DNA of 64,000 nt, taken from the NCBI RefSeq assembly GCF_037071985.1, contig NZ_JAXHDF010000003.1, positions 124,001-188,000 on the forward strand. The letters are read 5' to 3'. A program made the translations under genes and the position numbers. The stretch comes from Pseudogracilibacillus sp037071985. Lineage in GTDB: Bacteria; Bacillota; Bacilli; Bacillales; Amphibacillaceae. The first letter of the stretch is position 1. Every line of letters begins with the position of its first letter. Shown here piece by piece: positions 45,282 through 54,468 of the stretch. The notes under the pieces were generated by a model. The model searched no databases. It was not told the DNA's origin and saw only the letters and a list, made by a program, of their open reading frames with translations.

Positions 45282-46358
45282 TTGGCTAAAGATGGAATGA
45301 ATTATGCACCAAAAGGTAAACCTAATCCGGTTGTTAAAGAGGGAGAGTTTCCAATTGCAGCAGTAGCCCTCGATCATGGGCATATATACGGAATGTGTAA
45401 CGGATTGGTCGAAGCAGGAGCAACAATAAAGTGGGTGTATGACCAAGATGAAAAAAAAGTGGCAGACTTTCTTGAAAAGTTCCCGGAAGCGCAAGTTGCT
45501 CGTTCTTTAGATGAAGTTCTGGAAGATGAAGAAGTTTTATTGGTAGCTGCAGCAGCAATTCCTTCAGAAAGAAGCACGTTAGGAAATCAAGTAATGAAAT
45601 CAAATAAAGATTATTTTACCGATAAAACTCCGTTTACAACAATGGCGCAATTAGAAGAAACGAAACAGGTCGTTCAGGAAACACAACAAAAGTATATGGT
45701 GTATTTCAGTGAACGATTACATGTTGAAGGAGCTGTTTTTGCTGGGGATTTAGTAAAAGAAGGGGCAATCGGTGAAGTAATACAAGTTACCGGTTTTGGG
45801 CCTCACCGGTTGAACGCTCCGAGTCGGCCGGATTGGTTTTTTAATAAAGCACAGTATGGTGGCATTTTGTGCGATATTGGAAGCCATCAGATTGAACAAT
45901 TTCTTTATTATGCCGGATGTAAAGATGCTCAAATCTTGCATAGTAAAGTGGCGAATTACAATAATCCAGAATTTCCTGAGTTAGAGGATTATGGAGATGT
46001 GACATTAGTTGGTGATAATGGGGCCACCCAATTTTTTAGAGTAGATTGGTTTACCCCTGATGGATTGAGTACTTGGGGAGACGGACGAACGTTTATCGTT
46101 GGAACCGAAGGGACAATTGAGATAAGAAAATATGTAGATTTGGCTCGGGATACTTCTGGTGATCATGTCTTTCTTGTTAATCAAAAAGGAGAACAATATT
46201 TTAATGTTTCGGGAGAAGTTGGATTTCCGTTTTTTGGACAACTTATCCTAGATTGTATTCACCGTACAGAAAACGCGATGACTCAAGAACATGCCTTTAA
46301 AGCTGCTGAACTTTGTTTAGTAGCACAAGAAAATGCAGTCAACGTAAAAGGACAGTAA
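45282..46358 (+). CDS. Gfo/Idh/MocA-family oxidoreductase (third copy)
   Basis: Protein of 358 aa. The N-terminal fold reads FPIAAVALDHGHIYGMCNGL, an unusual variant with HGHIYG in place of GxGxxG, followed by DKTPFTTM at the EKP position. C-terminal GGILCDIGSHQIEQFLYYAG is normal. TTG 45282 has GGGAGTG six bases away; GTG 45273 would lie inside that site. The altered nucleotide loop is characteristic of one Gfo/Idh subgroup and may mean a tightly bound cofactor. Confidence 0.83.
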   Translation: MAKDGMNYAPKGKPNPVVKEGEFPIAAVALDHGHIYGMCNGLVEAGATIKWVYDQDEKKVADFLEKFPEAQVARSLDEVLEDEEVLLVAAAAIPSERSTLGNQVMKSNKDYFTDKTPFTTMAQLEETKQVVQETQQKYMVYFSERLHVEGAVFAGDLVKEGAIGEVIQVTGFGPHRLNAPSRPDWFFNKAQYGGILCDIGSHQIEQFLYYAGCKDAQILHSKVANYNNPEFPELEDYGDVTLVGDNGATQFFRVDWFTPDGLSTWGDGRTFIVGTEGTIEIRKYVDLARDTSGDHVFLVNQKGEQYFNVSGEVGFPFFGQLILDCIHRTENAMTQEHAFKAAELCLVAQENAVNVKGQ

Positions 46359-46467
46359 TCTCTATTCAAAAAAGGTGGTGGTGCACGTCTGGCAAGGGGC
46401 TATTTGATTAATTGTTATTGGAAATTAAGTCAGGAACAATCCGATTCATAGGATAAAAACTAGGGGG

Positions 46468-47502
46468 ATGAAAATGAAGAAATGTAACTTTATTGTGCTA
46501 ATAGCGATATTACTTGTAGGACTACTTGCAGCTTGTGGAGGAAAATCGACTGATAACGGATCAGCTCAGTCGGGAGACTCTAATAATAAAGAAGCAAAGA
46601 TGATTAAATTAGCTCATACACAAGCACCAAGCCATCCGGTTCATTTGTCAATGGAAAAGTTTGCTGAATTAGTCGAAGAAAAGACGGGTGGGGAAGTAAC
46701 AGTTGAAATTTATCCAAGTGGACAACTTGGTGATGAGAGACAATATATCGAATCACTTCAAGCTGGAACACTCGATATGGCGAAGGTGTCTGTTAATTCT
46801 TTAGAAAATTTTGAAGATATTTACTCTATTTTCAGTATTCCTTATTTATTTGAAGGGATTGAACATGGAAAGAAGTTTATGAATAGTGAACATGTCAAGG
46901 AAATCTATCAATCTACTGAAGACTTGGACGTTGTAGGTATTACTTGGTATGACGCTGGTGCGCGTAACTATTATACGAGTGATACTCCAATTGAAAAACC
47001 AGAAGATATGGAAGGCCTTGTTATGCGAGTTCAATCAAGTGAAATATTAATTGAAGCAGTCGAAAGACTTGGAGGTAGTGCAACACCGATCGATTGGAAT
47101 GAGCTTTATACTGCGATCCAGCAAGGAGTTGTTGATGGAGCGGATAATGGAATCGTTGCTTTTACTGAAAATAATCTTGGCGAAGTAGCAAAACATTTTT
47201 CCTTTACAGAACATGTTTTTTCTCCAGATGTACTGCTAATTAAAAAAACATTTTTGGATGATTTAACTCAAGAACAGCAAGATGCCGTCATGGAAGCTGC
47301 TGAAGAATCAACGGCATTTCATACTGAAACATGGGAAAAAGAGAGAGAAGAAGCTATTAAGAAATCCGAAGAAGTTGGGGTCACTATTTATTATCCGGAT
47401 CTAGAGCCTTTTGCTGAAGCGTTGAAACCGATGAAAGAAAAATTTGCCGAAGAAAATGAAGAGATTGCAGAGTATATATCAATTATTGAAGAAATGAAAT
47501 AA
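46468..47502 (+). CDS. TRAP transporter substrate-binding lipoprotein (DctP family)
   Basis: Extracytoplasmic receptor of 344 aa with a lipoprotein signal peptide, lipobox LLAAC near residue 23. DctP signatures: AHTQAPSHPVHLSMEKFAEL, the Arg-containing GLVMRVQSSEI that usually binds a ligand carboxylate, and NELYTAIQQGVVDGADN. The ligand is probably a sugar acid; TRAP receptors for glucuronate and galacturonate are known, and uronate genes follow 5 kb downstream. ATG 46468 follows AGGGGGATG. Confidence 0.92.
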   Translation: MKMKKCNFIVLIAILLVGLLAACGGKSTDNGSAQSGDSNNKEAKMIKLAHTQAPSHPVHLSMEKFAELVEEKTGGEVTVEIYPSGQLGDERQYIESLQAGTLDMAKVSVNSLENFEDIYSIFSIPYLFEGIEHGKKFMNSEHVKEIYQSTEDLDVVGITWYDAGARNYYTSDTPIEKPEDMEGLVMRVQSSEILIEAVERLGGSATPIDWNELYTAIQQGVVDGADNGIVAFTENNLGEVAKHFSFTEHVFSPDVLLIKKTFLDDLTQEQQDAVMEAAEESTAFHTETWEKEREEAIKKSEEVGVTIYYPDLEPFAEALKPMKEKFAEENEEIAEYISIIEEMK

Positions 47503-47541
47503 AGAAAAAGTTTCTAATCTGAACATAAAGTGGTGAGTGTA

Positions 47542-48048
47542 ATGAAAAAGGTGAAGCTCGTTTTAGACAGGATTTTGGAAGTATTAATGGGTACGTTACT
47601 TGTCACTATGGTATTCATCGCGTTATGGCAAATTTTTACGAGACATGTATTAAGTAATTCAGCCAGTTTTACAACAGAATTTTTAAGGTATGCACTATTA
47701 TGGTTGGCATTATTAGCTGCTGCATATTGTTTTGGTAAAAAAGCTCATCTTGCGATTGTATTTTTAAAAGAAAGATTTAGTGGGAAAATGTTGTTTATTA
47801 TTGACCTATTTACAGAACTTACCGTTATTTTCTTTGCAGTTACGGTATTAGTATATGGAGGATCGCAAGGTGTGAGTATGGCAATGGCAGAGATGTCACC
47901 GACACTTCGTATTCCAATCGGCTATATTTATATCGCATTCCCAATCTCAGGTATGTTTATCGTATTTTATAGCCTCTTTAATATAGTCGATCTTTTTCGC
48001 GGTACAAAAGTAAATGAAGATTATGAAGTGACACAGTCGACAATGTAA
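47542..48048 (+). CDS. TRAP transporter small permease (DctQ family)
   Basis: Membrane protein of 168 aa with four hydrophobic segments. The DctQ pattern RYALLWLALLAAAYCFGKKAH is present, shown here in part: FLRYALLWLALLAA. ATG 47542 is preferred to GTG 47530, which overlaps the GGTGAG ribosome site. It bridges the receptor and the large permease. Confidence 0.9.
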   Translation: MKKVKLVLDRILEVLMGTLLVTMVFIALWQIFTRHVLSNSASFTTEFLRYALLWLALLAAAYCFGKKAHLAIVFLKERFSGKMLFIIDLFTELTVIFFAVTVLVYGGSQGVSMAMAEMSPTLRIPIGYIYIAFPISGMFIVFYSLFNIVDLFRGTKVNEDYEVTQSTM

Positions 48049-48080
48049 TACAATTCTGAGTTAAAACCGTTTCGTGCATG

Positions 48081-48127
48081 TGATTAGTATGTATACCGCA
48101 TAGTTAGAGGTGGTGACATACTAATCA
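48081..48127 (+). promoter_or_regulatory. Perfect 12-bp inverted repeat between the dctQ and dctM genes
   Basis: TGATTAGTATGT (48081-48092) and ACATACTAATCA (48116-48127) are perfect complements with a 23-base loop. The 137-base gap is unusual, since these genes are normally adjacent or fused. There is no T run, so it may be an mRNA processing or stability element. Confidence 0.5.
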
Positions 48128-48185
48128 TATCTCATTATTTGTTAGTGAACTTCTATATTTTATAAGTGAAGACAGGAGGCTAATT

Positions 48186-49484
48186 ATGGCACTGGAGATA
48201 GGAGTTATTTTATTGATTGTGTTTGCGATCCTGCTTTTTTTAGGGGTGCCCATTGCAATCAGTTTAGGAATACCGACGATCGTGACAATGCTGACTTTAT
48301 ATGCATTTGATGTGACAGCTTTTTCTTCTGCTCAGTCGTTGTTTAATTCGATATCAAGCTTTACATTACTCGCAATTCCATTCTTTGTTTTATCCGGAGT
48401 GATGATGACTCATGGTGGAATATCAACAAGGTTAATTAATTTCGCCAAACTTTTAATTATGCAATTGCCAGGTTCTTTAGCCCATACAAATGTTGTAGGT
48501 AATATGTTGTTCGGTTCGATTTCGGGTTCTGCAGTAGCCGCTGCAGCTTCAATTGGTGGATTGATGTCTCCACTGCAAAAGAAAGAGGGATATGATAAAG
48601 AATTTTCGGCAGCTGTAAACGTAGCTTCTGCACCAACTGGACTGTTAATTCCACCAAGCAATACATTGATTCTTTTTTCGCTCGTTAGTGGGGGGACATC
48701 AATCGCAGCTCTATTTATTGCTGGGTATATTCCAGGGATTTTGTGGGGAATTGGTGTCATGGTTGTCGCCTATTTTATTGCGAAGAGAAGAAAATATCCG
48801 GTCGCAGAAAAAATGCCTTTCCGTGAAGGAATGAAAGTAATTATTCAGGCGATACCGAGCTTGTTATTAGTCATTATTGTGATAGGTGGCATTATTTTAG
48901 GTGTTTTTACCCCTACAGAAGCAGCATCTGTTGCTGTATTGTATGCATTTATTCTTATGCTATGTTATCGGACTTTCAGTTTTAAAATTGTTCCTCAAAT
49001 GTTATTAGAGACGATTAATGTGACGGGAGTAATTATGTTTTTAATCGGTGCGTCTTCCATGATGACCCATATTCTGACTGTTGCCGGTATTCCAACGGCG
49101 ATTACCAATTCGATCTTAGGGATAACAGATAATCCTACGTTAATATTATTAATTATTCTTTTTGTTTTATTGCTCGTTGGAACGTTTATGGATATTGCTC
49201 CTGCAGTATTAATTTTTACCCCGATTTTTCTGCCTATCGTTCAGAGTTTCGGAATGGATGTCATCCATTTTGGAATTATAATCGTTTTTGCAATGTGTAT
49301 CGGCGGGATCACTCCCCCGGTTGGAACAATTTTATTTGTCGGTTCGAGTATTGGAAAAGTACGGCTAGAGCATATGATTAAGCCAATGTTGCCTTTTTAT
49401 GCAGTAATTATATTTGTGTTGCTTATCGTTACATATATTCCGCAACTTAGTCTGTTTTTACCAAAATTGTTTGGATTAATCTAG
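48186..49484 (+). CDS. TRAP transporter large permease (DctM family)
   Basis: Polytopic permease of 432 aa, the normal DctM length, with about 12 hydrophobic segments. Family motifs: LFLGVPIAISLGIPTI, the GSISGSAVAAAASIGGLM loop, and PTEAASVAVLYAF. ACAGGAGG precedes the ATG. It forms the Na+-driven channel with the DctQ subunit. Confidence 0.94.
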   Translation: MALEIGVILLIVFAILLFLGVPIAISLGIPTIVTMLTLYAFDVTAFSSAQSLFNSISSFTLLAIPFFVLSGVMMTHGGISTRLINFAKLLIMQLPGSLAHTNVVGNMLFGSISGSAVAAAASIGGLMSPLQKKEGYDKEFSAAVNVASAPTGLLIPPSNTLILFSLVSGGTSIAALFIAGYIPGILWGIGVMVVAYFIAKRRKYPVAEKMPFREGMKVIIQAIPSLLLVIIVIGGIILGVFTPTEAASVAVLYAFILMLCYRTFSFKIVPQMLLETINVTGVIMFLIGASSMMTHILTVAGIPTAITNSILGITDNPTLILLIILFVLLLVGTFMDIAPAVLIFTPIFLPIVQSFGMDVIHFGIIIVFAMCIGGITPPVGTILFVGSSIGKVRLEHMIKPMLPFYAVIIFVLLIVTYIPQLSLFLPKLFGLI

Positions 49485-49602
49485 CGGAATATAAATTTAT
49501 TGGTAAAAAAGAAGTGAAACATGACGTGTCTATGTTCTAAAAAACAGTAGAAAAGTGAGGATAATCTTCCTCTCTATTAAATGTCGCAGTAGGAGGAATC
49601 TT

Positions 49603-51030
49603 ATGAAAATAGTTGTAGGTAACTGGTATCAAGAATCAACCACTTTTAATCCGATTGTAATGGACGAACGCTCCTTTGTTTTTTTTGAAGGAGAAGCATC
49701 TAAGTATCGAGTTGCTGCCACTGACGTTCTTGAAAAAAGAGGAATAGAAGTAATTCCGACTATTTATGCAACCGCTATTTCTGGTGGTTGTGTAACGGAA
49801 GAAGCGTATCGGTTTTTTGCCGATAAAATCCTGAACGTATTGAAAACAGAAAAAAATATCGATGGTATCTGGCTCCATTTACATGGTGCGATGGAAGTCG
49901 TCAATATTGGTTCAGGAGAGGCACAATTATTAAGGGAGATTAGGGAGATTGTCGGAAATGATATACCAATATCCCTGACATTGGATTTACACGGAAATAT
50001 AGATGTCGATGTACCAAAACTTGCAAATATTATACGTGGGTATCGAACAGCTCCTCATACTGATCAGGAAGATACAGAACGAATTACAGCAAATATGTTA
50101 GCTGATTGTATTGAAAAAAATGTAAGAATAAACCCAGTATTCAAACGAATTCCAATGATTACGCCAGGTGAGAAAGCTACTGGTAAAACTGAACCGATGA
50201 AAACAATTTTAAGTCGACTCACAGAGTATGAAAAAATGGAAGGAATTCTTTTAGCCAATTATTTTAATGGACATGCATGGACAGATGCTCCAAATACATC
50301 GGCTTCCGCTATTATTATTCCTGAGTCAGAAAACTATCAGGAGTTGGCTGAAGAAGTAGCTGAAGAGTTGGCGGAATTTGTCTATGGTCTTCGTAATAAA
50401 TTCACTTTTCCTATGCTTACTTTAAAACCAGCTGAAGCGATTGATCGTGCACTTGGTGAAGATGATAAGCCGGTCTTTATTTCAGACTCAGGAGATAATA
50501 CGACAGGTGGTGCCGCAGGTCTTGATACTGTCTTACTTCGGCATTTAGTCAAAAAAAATATAGGGAATAAGAAAGTTTTAGTAGCAGCAATTTATGATGA
50601 AGCTTCCTACAATAAACTGAGTTCATACGAAATAGGAAATGAAGTTTCTATTGAAGTTGGAGCCAATTTTGACGAAAATAGCGCGCCAGTCAAGTTGACC
50701 GGAACGCTGAAAGCAAAAGGAGAGCTATTAGGTTATCAAACTTCTAAAAACGATGTAATTGGAAATGTTTGTACTATCGATGTGGGAAATATTGATATTG
50801 TTGTAGCCAATCATGGGGACTCTTTTACTACGATTAATCATTTTAAAAAAGCCGGTTTAGAAATTCAAGAGTACGATGTAATTATTGTAAAACAAGGTTA
50901 TTTATTTGATGAATTAAGTGAAATAGCTGCTTTGGAAATTTTAGCACTTACCCCTGGAGCAACCTATCAATTGGTGGAGGAATTAGAATTCCATCACTTG
51001 ATCAGACCGATGTACCCGCTTGATAAGTAA
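49603..51030 (+). CDS. M81-family metallohydrolase (MlrC-like), copy 1
   Basis: Protein of 475 aa of the microcystinase C (MlrC) family. N-terminal GNWYQESTTFNP, metal-site segments HLHGAM and TLDLHGNID, RTAPHTDQEDT, and the C-terminal-domain loop SDSGDNTTGGAAG are present. MlrC hydrolyses peptide or iso-amide bonds in linear microcystin; most homologues have unknown amide substrates. ATG 49603 follows TAGGAGG. It lies right after a TRAP transporter, so it probably acts on an imported amide or lactam. Confidence 0.88.
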   Translation: MKIVVGNWYQESTTFNPIVMDERSFVFFEGEASKYRVAATDVLEKRGIEVIPTIYATAISGGCVTEEAYRFFADKILNVLKTEKNIDGIWLHLHGAMEVVNIGSGEAQLLREIREIVGNDIPISLTLDLHGNIDVDVPKLANIIRGYRTAPHTDQEDTERITANMLADCIEKNVRINPVFKRIPMITPGEKATGKTEPMKTILSRLTEYEKMEGILLANYFNGHAWTDAPNTSASAIIIPESENYQELAEEVAEELAEFVYGLRNKFTFPMLTLKPAEAIDRALGEDDKPVFISDSGDNTTGGAAGLDTVLLRHLVKKNIGNKKVLVAAIYDEASYNKLSSYEIGNEVSIEVGANFDENSAPVKLTGTLKAKGELLGYQTSKNDVIGNVCTIDVGNIDIVVANHGDSFTTINHFKKAGLEIQEYDVIIVKQGYLFDELSEIAALEILALTPGATYQLVEELEFHHLIRPMYPLDK

Positions 51031-51084
51031 ATAATAGCAGACCGATTTAAGATGTATTCCCATTTTATAGGTGGAGGAAGATAA

Positions 51085-52515
51085 ATGAAGGTTTTTGTTG
51101 GATCTTTTTATCATGAAGCAACAACGTTTAATCCATTTTTAACGGAGATAAAAGATTTTACTTTTTTAGAAGGAGATAAATCGTTAGAACGGTTTGCGAG
51201 TACAGAATTATTCAGAAATGAAGAAATTGAAATAATTCCTAGTATCTATGCAACAGCTATTTCTTCAGGGATATTATCGGAAAAGACATACCGCTTTTTT
51301 GCAGATAAAATGATAACTAAATTAAAAGAAGCAATAGATATAGACGGAATTTGGTTACATTTGCATGGATCCATGGAGGTCGAAAATATCGGTTCAGGTG
51401 AACTTGCCTTATTAAAAGAAATACGAGAAATTTGTGGATATGATATTCCCATCTCATTAACATTAGATTTTCATGCAAACTTAAAAGATGAATTTCATCA
51501 GTATGTAAATATTGTTCGTTCTTATCGCACCGTTCCACATATTGATCAAGCAGAGACAGAACAAATTACCGCAAAGTTATTAATTGAATGTATGAAGAAT
51601 AAAACAAAGATTAACCCATCCTTTATAAGAGTGCCTATTATTTTACCTGGGGAAAAGGCTATGGGAAATGCAGATCCGTTAAAATCTATTTTTCAAAAGT
51701 TAGAAGAGATTGAACAAATAGAGGGAATTATCAGTGCTAACTATTTTAATGGACATGCTTGGAATGATACGGTAAATACTTCTGCATCTGTACTTGTTGT
51801 TCCAAAATCTGAATCATATGAATGTTTGGCAGAAGAGTGGACAAAAAAATTAGCTGATTACGTATTTAGTCGTCGACATGAATTTACATATAATGTAACT
51901 GTATTAGAAGCTCGGGAAGCAATTGATCAAGCGCTGTCGAAAAAGAGAAAGCCTGTTTTTATAGCAGATTCCGGTGATAATACAACCGGTGGGGCCCCAG
52001 GAATTAATACCTTACTTTTGAAAATGTTTAAGGAACGAGAACTTGGTAACAAAAGAGTTTTGATTTCTGCTATTTTTGATAAGTATTCTTTTGAAAAAAT
52101 AAATGCTTACCAAGTTGGTGACTTCATTACCGAAAATGTGGGCGTTGGACACGATGAAAATAGTACTCCCGTCCCACTAAAAGGAAAACTGATTGCCAAG
52201 GGTGATTTATTGGGCTTTATGAGTTCCGCAAATGATAAAGTAGGAGAGGTTTGTGTCGTTTCTATTGGAAATATTGATGTAGTGGTTGCAAATCGGGGTG
52301 ACTCATTTACTACTTTAAACCATTTTAAACGAGCAGGAATTACTATTGAGGATTATGATATTATTGCTGTAAAACAAGGGTATTTATTTGATGAATTAAG
52401 TGCAGTTTCCGAAGGCGAGATTTTGGCACTTACCCCTGGTGCAACTGATCAAAGATTAGAAAAATTGGAGTTCCATCATATAATTCGACCAATGTTCCCG
52501 ATTGATAATATATGA
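51085..52515 (+). CDS. M81-family metallohydrolase (MlrC-like), copy 2
   Basis: Protein of 476 aa, a tandem paralogue of the preceding gene. Corresponding motifs: GSFYHEATTFNP, HLHGSM, TLDFHANLK, RTVPHIDQAETE, ADSGDNTTGGAPG. GTGGAGG precedes ATG 51085. The change from TLDLHGN to TLDFHAN at the metal site hints at different substrate preference. The two enzymes stay alignable over their whole length, so the duplication is complete. Confidence 0.88.
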   Translation: MKVFVGSFYHEATTFNPFLTEIKDFTFLEGDKSLERFASTELFRNEEIEIIPSIYATAISSGILSEKTYRFFADKMITKLKEAIDIDGIWLHLHGSMEVENIGSGELALLKEIREICGYDIPISLTLDFHANLKDEFHQYVNIVRSYRTVPHIDQAETEQITAKLLIECMKNKTKINPSFIRVPIILPGEKAMGNADPLKSIFQKLEEIEQIEGIISANYFNGHAWNDTVNTSASVLVVPKSESYECLAEEWTKKLADYVFSRRHEFTYNVTVLEAREAIDQALSKKRKPVFIADSGDNTTGGAPGINTLLLKMFKERELGNKRVLISAIFDKYSFEKINAYQVGDFITENVGVGHDENSTPVPLKGKLIAKGDLLGFMSSANDKVGEVCVVSIGNIDVVVANRGDSFTTLNHFKRAGITIEDYDIIAVKQGYLFDELSAVSEGEILALTPGATDQRLEKLEFHHIIRPMFPIDNI

Positions 52516-52663
52516 TTTTTTATCGAGAGTTTAAACCGCCAACCATTAATCTTATAGTGCGAGTTCAAAAGTTTAAATAGCGTTACTTAAAGTAATTTTA
52601 AACACAGCTTTACATCTAAAGAAACTTTCCAGGTTTTAAGCTATTGAAAGCAACTGTTGATCG

Positions 52664-52750
52664 GCAAGGTATTAAGGAGAGCTATGTATACTCGCTTTAT
52701 TAAAAAATGGTCAGTAATTTCAACGTTATAGTTCCTTCTTAATACCTTGC
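52664..52750. repeat. 13-bp perfect inverted repeat before the uxaE promoter
   Basis: GCAAGGTATTAAG (52664-52676) and CTTAATACCTTGC (52738-52750) with a 61-base spacer. The right arm overlaps the -35 box of the uxaE promoter. No T run follows, so a simple terminator is unlikely. The rest of the gap 52516-52663 shows nothing. Confidence 0.6.
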
Positions 52751-52827
52751 ACATTCCTTCTAAATCGTATATTATGGAAATAACAACGTTGTTATTTTTA
52801 AAAACATTAAAAATGAGAACGCTAACG
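52747..52827 (+). promoter_or_regulatory. uxaE promoter with LacI operator and cre-like site
   Basis: TTGCAC (52747-52752), 17-base spacer, TATTAT (52770-52775). The expected start (~52782) lies inside AAATAACAACGTTGTTATTT (52778-52797), a perfect 20-bp palindrome with the same core as the sites at 38039 and 39485. TGAGAACGCTAACG (52814-52827) matches 13 of 14 positions of the cre pattern TGWNANCGNTNWCA. Confidence 0.8.
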
Positions 52828-52884
52828 ATGAAAGATTATTTTGATTTCTAAAGATAATTATTATATGGAAAAGGATGGATCTGA

Positions 52885-54378
52885 ATGGAAAGTTTACAAC
52901 CAGTAATTGAATTATTGCAAGCGGGGAAAACAGCATCGAATTCAGTTGATGTAAAGGTATATGAGAAATCTTTTAAAGAACACGAAGGTGTTCGTTTACT
53001 CATGGTTAAAACAAGTGGAGTTAAATATATTTTAGCTACAGGAAGTGGCGCTTTATACAATGATTTACAAGGAGAAGCGATCGGTGAAAATGGGAAAGCT
53101 TGTGCGTTAACGCATGAAAACCGTCTTGTTTTAAATAAGTATTTTGCCTATACGGCACCGCAAGCATTTGGAACAAGGGTTGCAACAATTGGACTAGGAG
53201 ATCGACTCGGACTTGCTTCTCCGGGGCATATTGAAACAGTAAGAGGTCATAAAGTGAAACCAATCCTAGCTCAGCAAAGTATTCGTGAATTGACGCTGAC
53301 AAATAGAACGATGGAAGATTTAATTGATGCAGCAGCATTCGCTGTGTTCCAAGAAGGATACGAAGATGGTTACGGAGCAGACGGTGACCATATTAAAGAG
53401 GAAAGTGATATTCGAAAAGCGTTGGATCTTGGGTTCTCTATGTTAACGTTAGATTGTTCTGATTATATTCCTACTGGGATTGACAGCAAATCTTTAGAAG
53501 AAGTCCGTGTTGATTATGAAAAACTTCCTCAAGATGTTCAACATTATTATAATGAGAAATATTTGGATAAAACATTTGATGTAAATGGATTAGCTATTTC
53601 ATTTGACGAAGAGACGCTTGTAAAATACGTGTTAGAATATAATGAAGCAATTAAATATATGGTTCACGTCTATAACGAGTACATTAATAAATTAGATCGT
53701 GATTTTGACTTTGAAATTTCTATTGATGAGACAGAAACGATTACATCACCTATGGCTCACTTCTTTGTTGCAAATGAGTTAACGTCTAAAGGAGTAAAAG
53801 TTACGAGTCTTGCACCACGTTTTTGCGGAGAGTTTCAAAAAGGAATTGATTACATTGGGGACGTAAATCAATTTGAGAAAGAGTTAAGTGAACATGCACT
53901 GATCGCTGAGTACTTTAGCTACAAATTAAGTATCCATTCAGGAAGTGATAAATTTAAAGTGTTCCCAATTATTGCGAAGTATACGAAAGGGGTTCTTCAC
54001 GTTAAAACTGCTGGTACAAACTGGCTGGAAGCAGTTCGTGTAATCGCGCAATCGAACCCTGAACTCTATAGCAGAATGCATCAGTTTGCTTTAGATAATT
54101 TTGAAGAAACATTAAAATATTATCACGTTACTCCTGATCTTGATAGCATTGATGCGCTTGAAGATGTCGAGGATAAAGATTTACCAAATTATATGAACGA
54201 TGATGCAGCTCGCCAATTGCTTCATGTAACATATGGACTAATTTTAAGTGCGAAAGATGAAGATGGTAACTTTGTCTTTAAAGACGAATTTTTCAAAACA
54301 CTTGATGAGCATGAAGATGAATACACCAATGCTCTTGTTAAACATATCGGAAAACATTTAGAAACATTAGGGATGTAA
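52885..54378 (+). CDS. uxaE: Tagaturonate epimerase (UxaE family)
   Basis: Protein of 497 aa that I recognise as the UxaE family, first known from Thermotoga, which interconverts D-tagaturonate and D-fructuronate. Supporting segments: GLGDRLGLASPGHIETVRG near the N-terminus, the conserved GYGADGDHIKEE, TLDCSDYIPTGID, and SIHSGSDKFKVFPIIAKYT. AAAAGGATGG lies before ATG 52885. It heads an operon with UxaC, so galacturonate and glucuronate pathways would merge at fructuronate. This is a family-level call from memory of the motif pattern. Confidence 0.85.
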   Translation: MESLQPVIELLQAGKTASNSVDVKVYEKSFKEHEGVRLLMVKTSGVKYILATGSGALYNDLQGEAIGENGKACALTHENRLVLNKYFAYTAPQAFGTRVATIGLGDRLGLASPGHIETVRGHKVKPILAQQSIRELTLTNRTMEDLIDAAAFAVFQEGYEDGYGADGDHIKEESDIRKALDLGFSMLTLDCSDYIPTGIDSKSLEEVRVDYEKLPQDVQHYYNEKYLDKTFDVNGLAISFDEETLVKYVLEYNEAIKYMVHVYNEYINKLDRDFDFEISIDETETITSPMAHFFVANELTSKGVKVTSLAPRFCGEFQKGIDYIGDVNQFEKELSEHALIAEYFSYKLSIHSGSDKFKVFPIIAKYTKGVLHVKTAGTNWLEAVRVIAQSNPELYSRMHQFALDNFEETLKYYHVTPDLDSIDALEDVEDKDLPNYMNDDAARQLLHVTYGLILSAKDEDGNFVFKDEFFKTLDEHEDEYTNALVKHIGKHLETLGM

Positions 54379-54392
54379 TGTTGCGTCCACTG

Positions 54393-54468
54393 CAGGTGAG
54401 GGCTAGCTTTAAGTCCTTGCCTGTAAACTTTTATAAACGATCAAATAATCACCTAACCTTATTAGGTG
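54393..54468 (+). other. Two hairpins after uxaE
   Basis: CAGGTGAGGGCT pairs with AGTCCTTGCCTG (54393-54423, three G-T pairs). CACCTAA-CCTTA-TTAGGTG (54450-54468) is perfect. Neither has a strong T run, so they may give partial termination. The rest of the 364-base gap to 54742 shows no gene. Confidence 0.4.
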
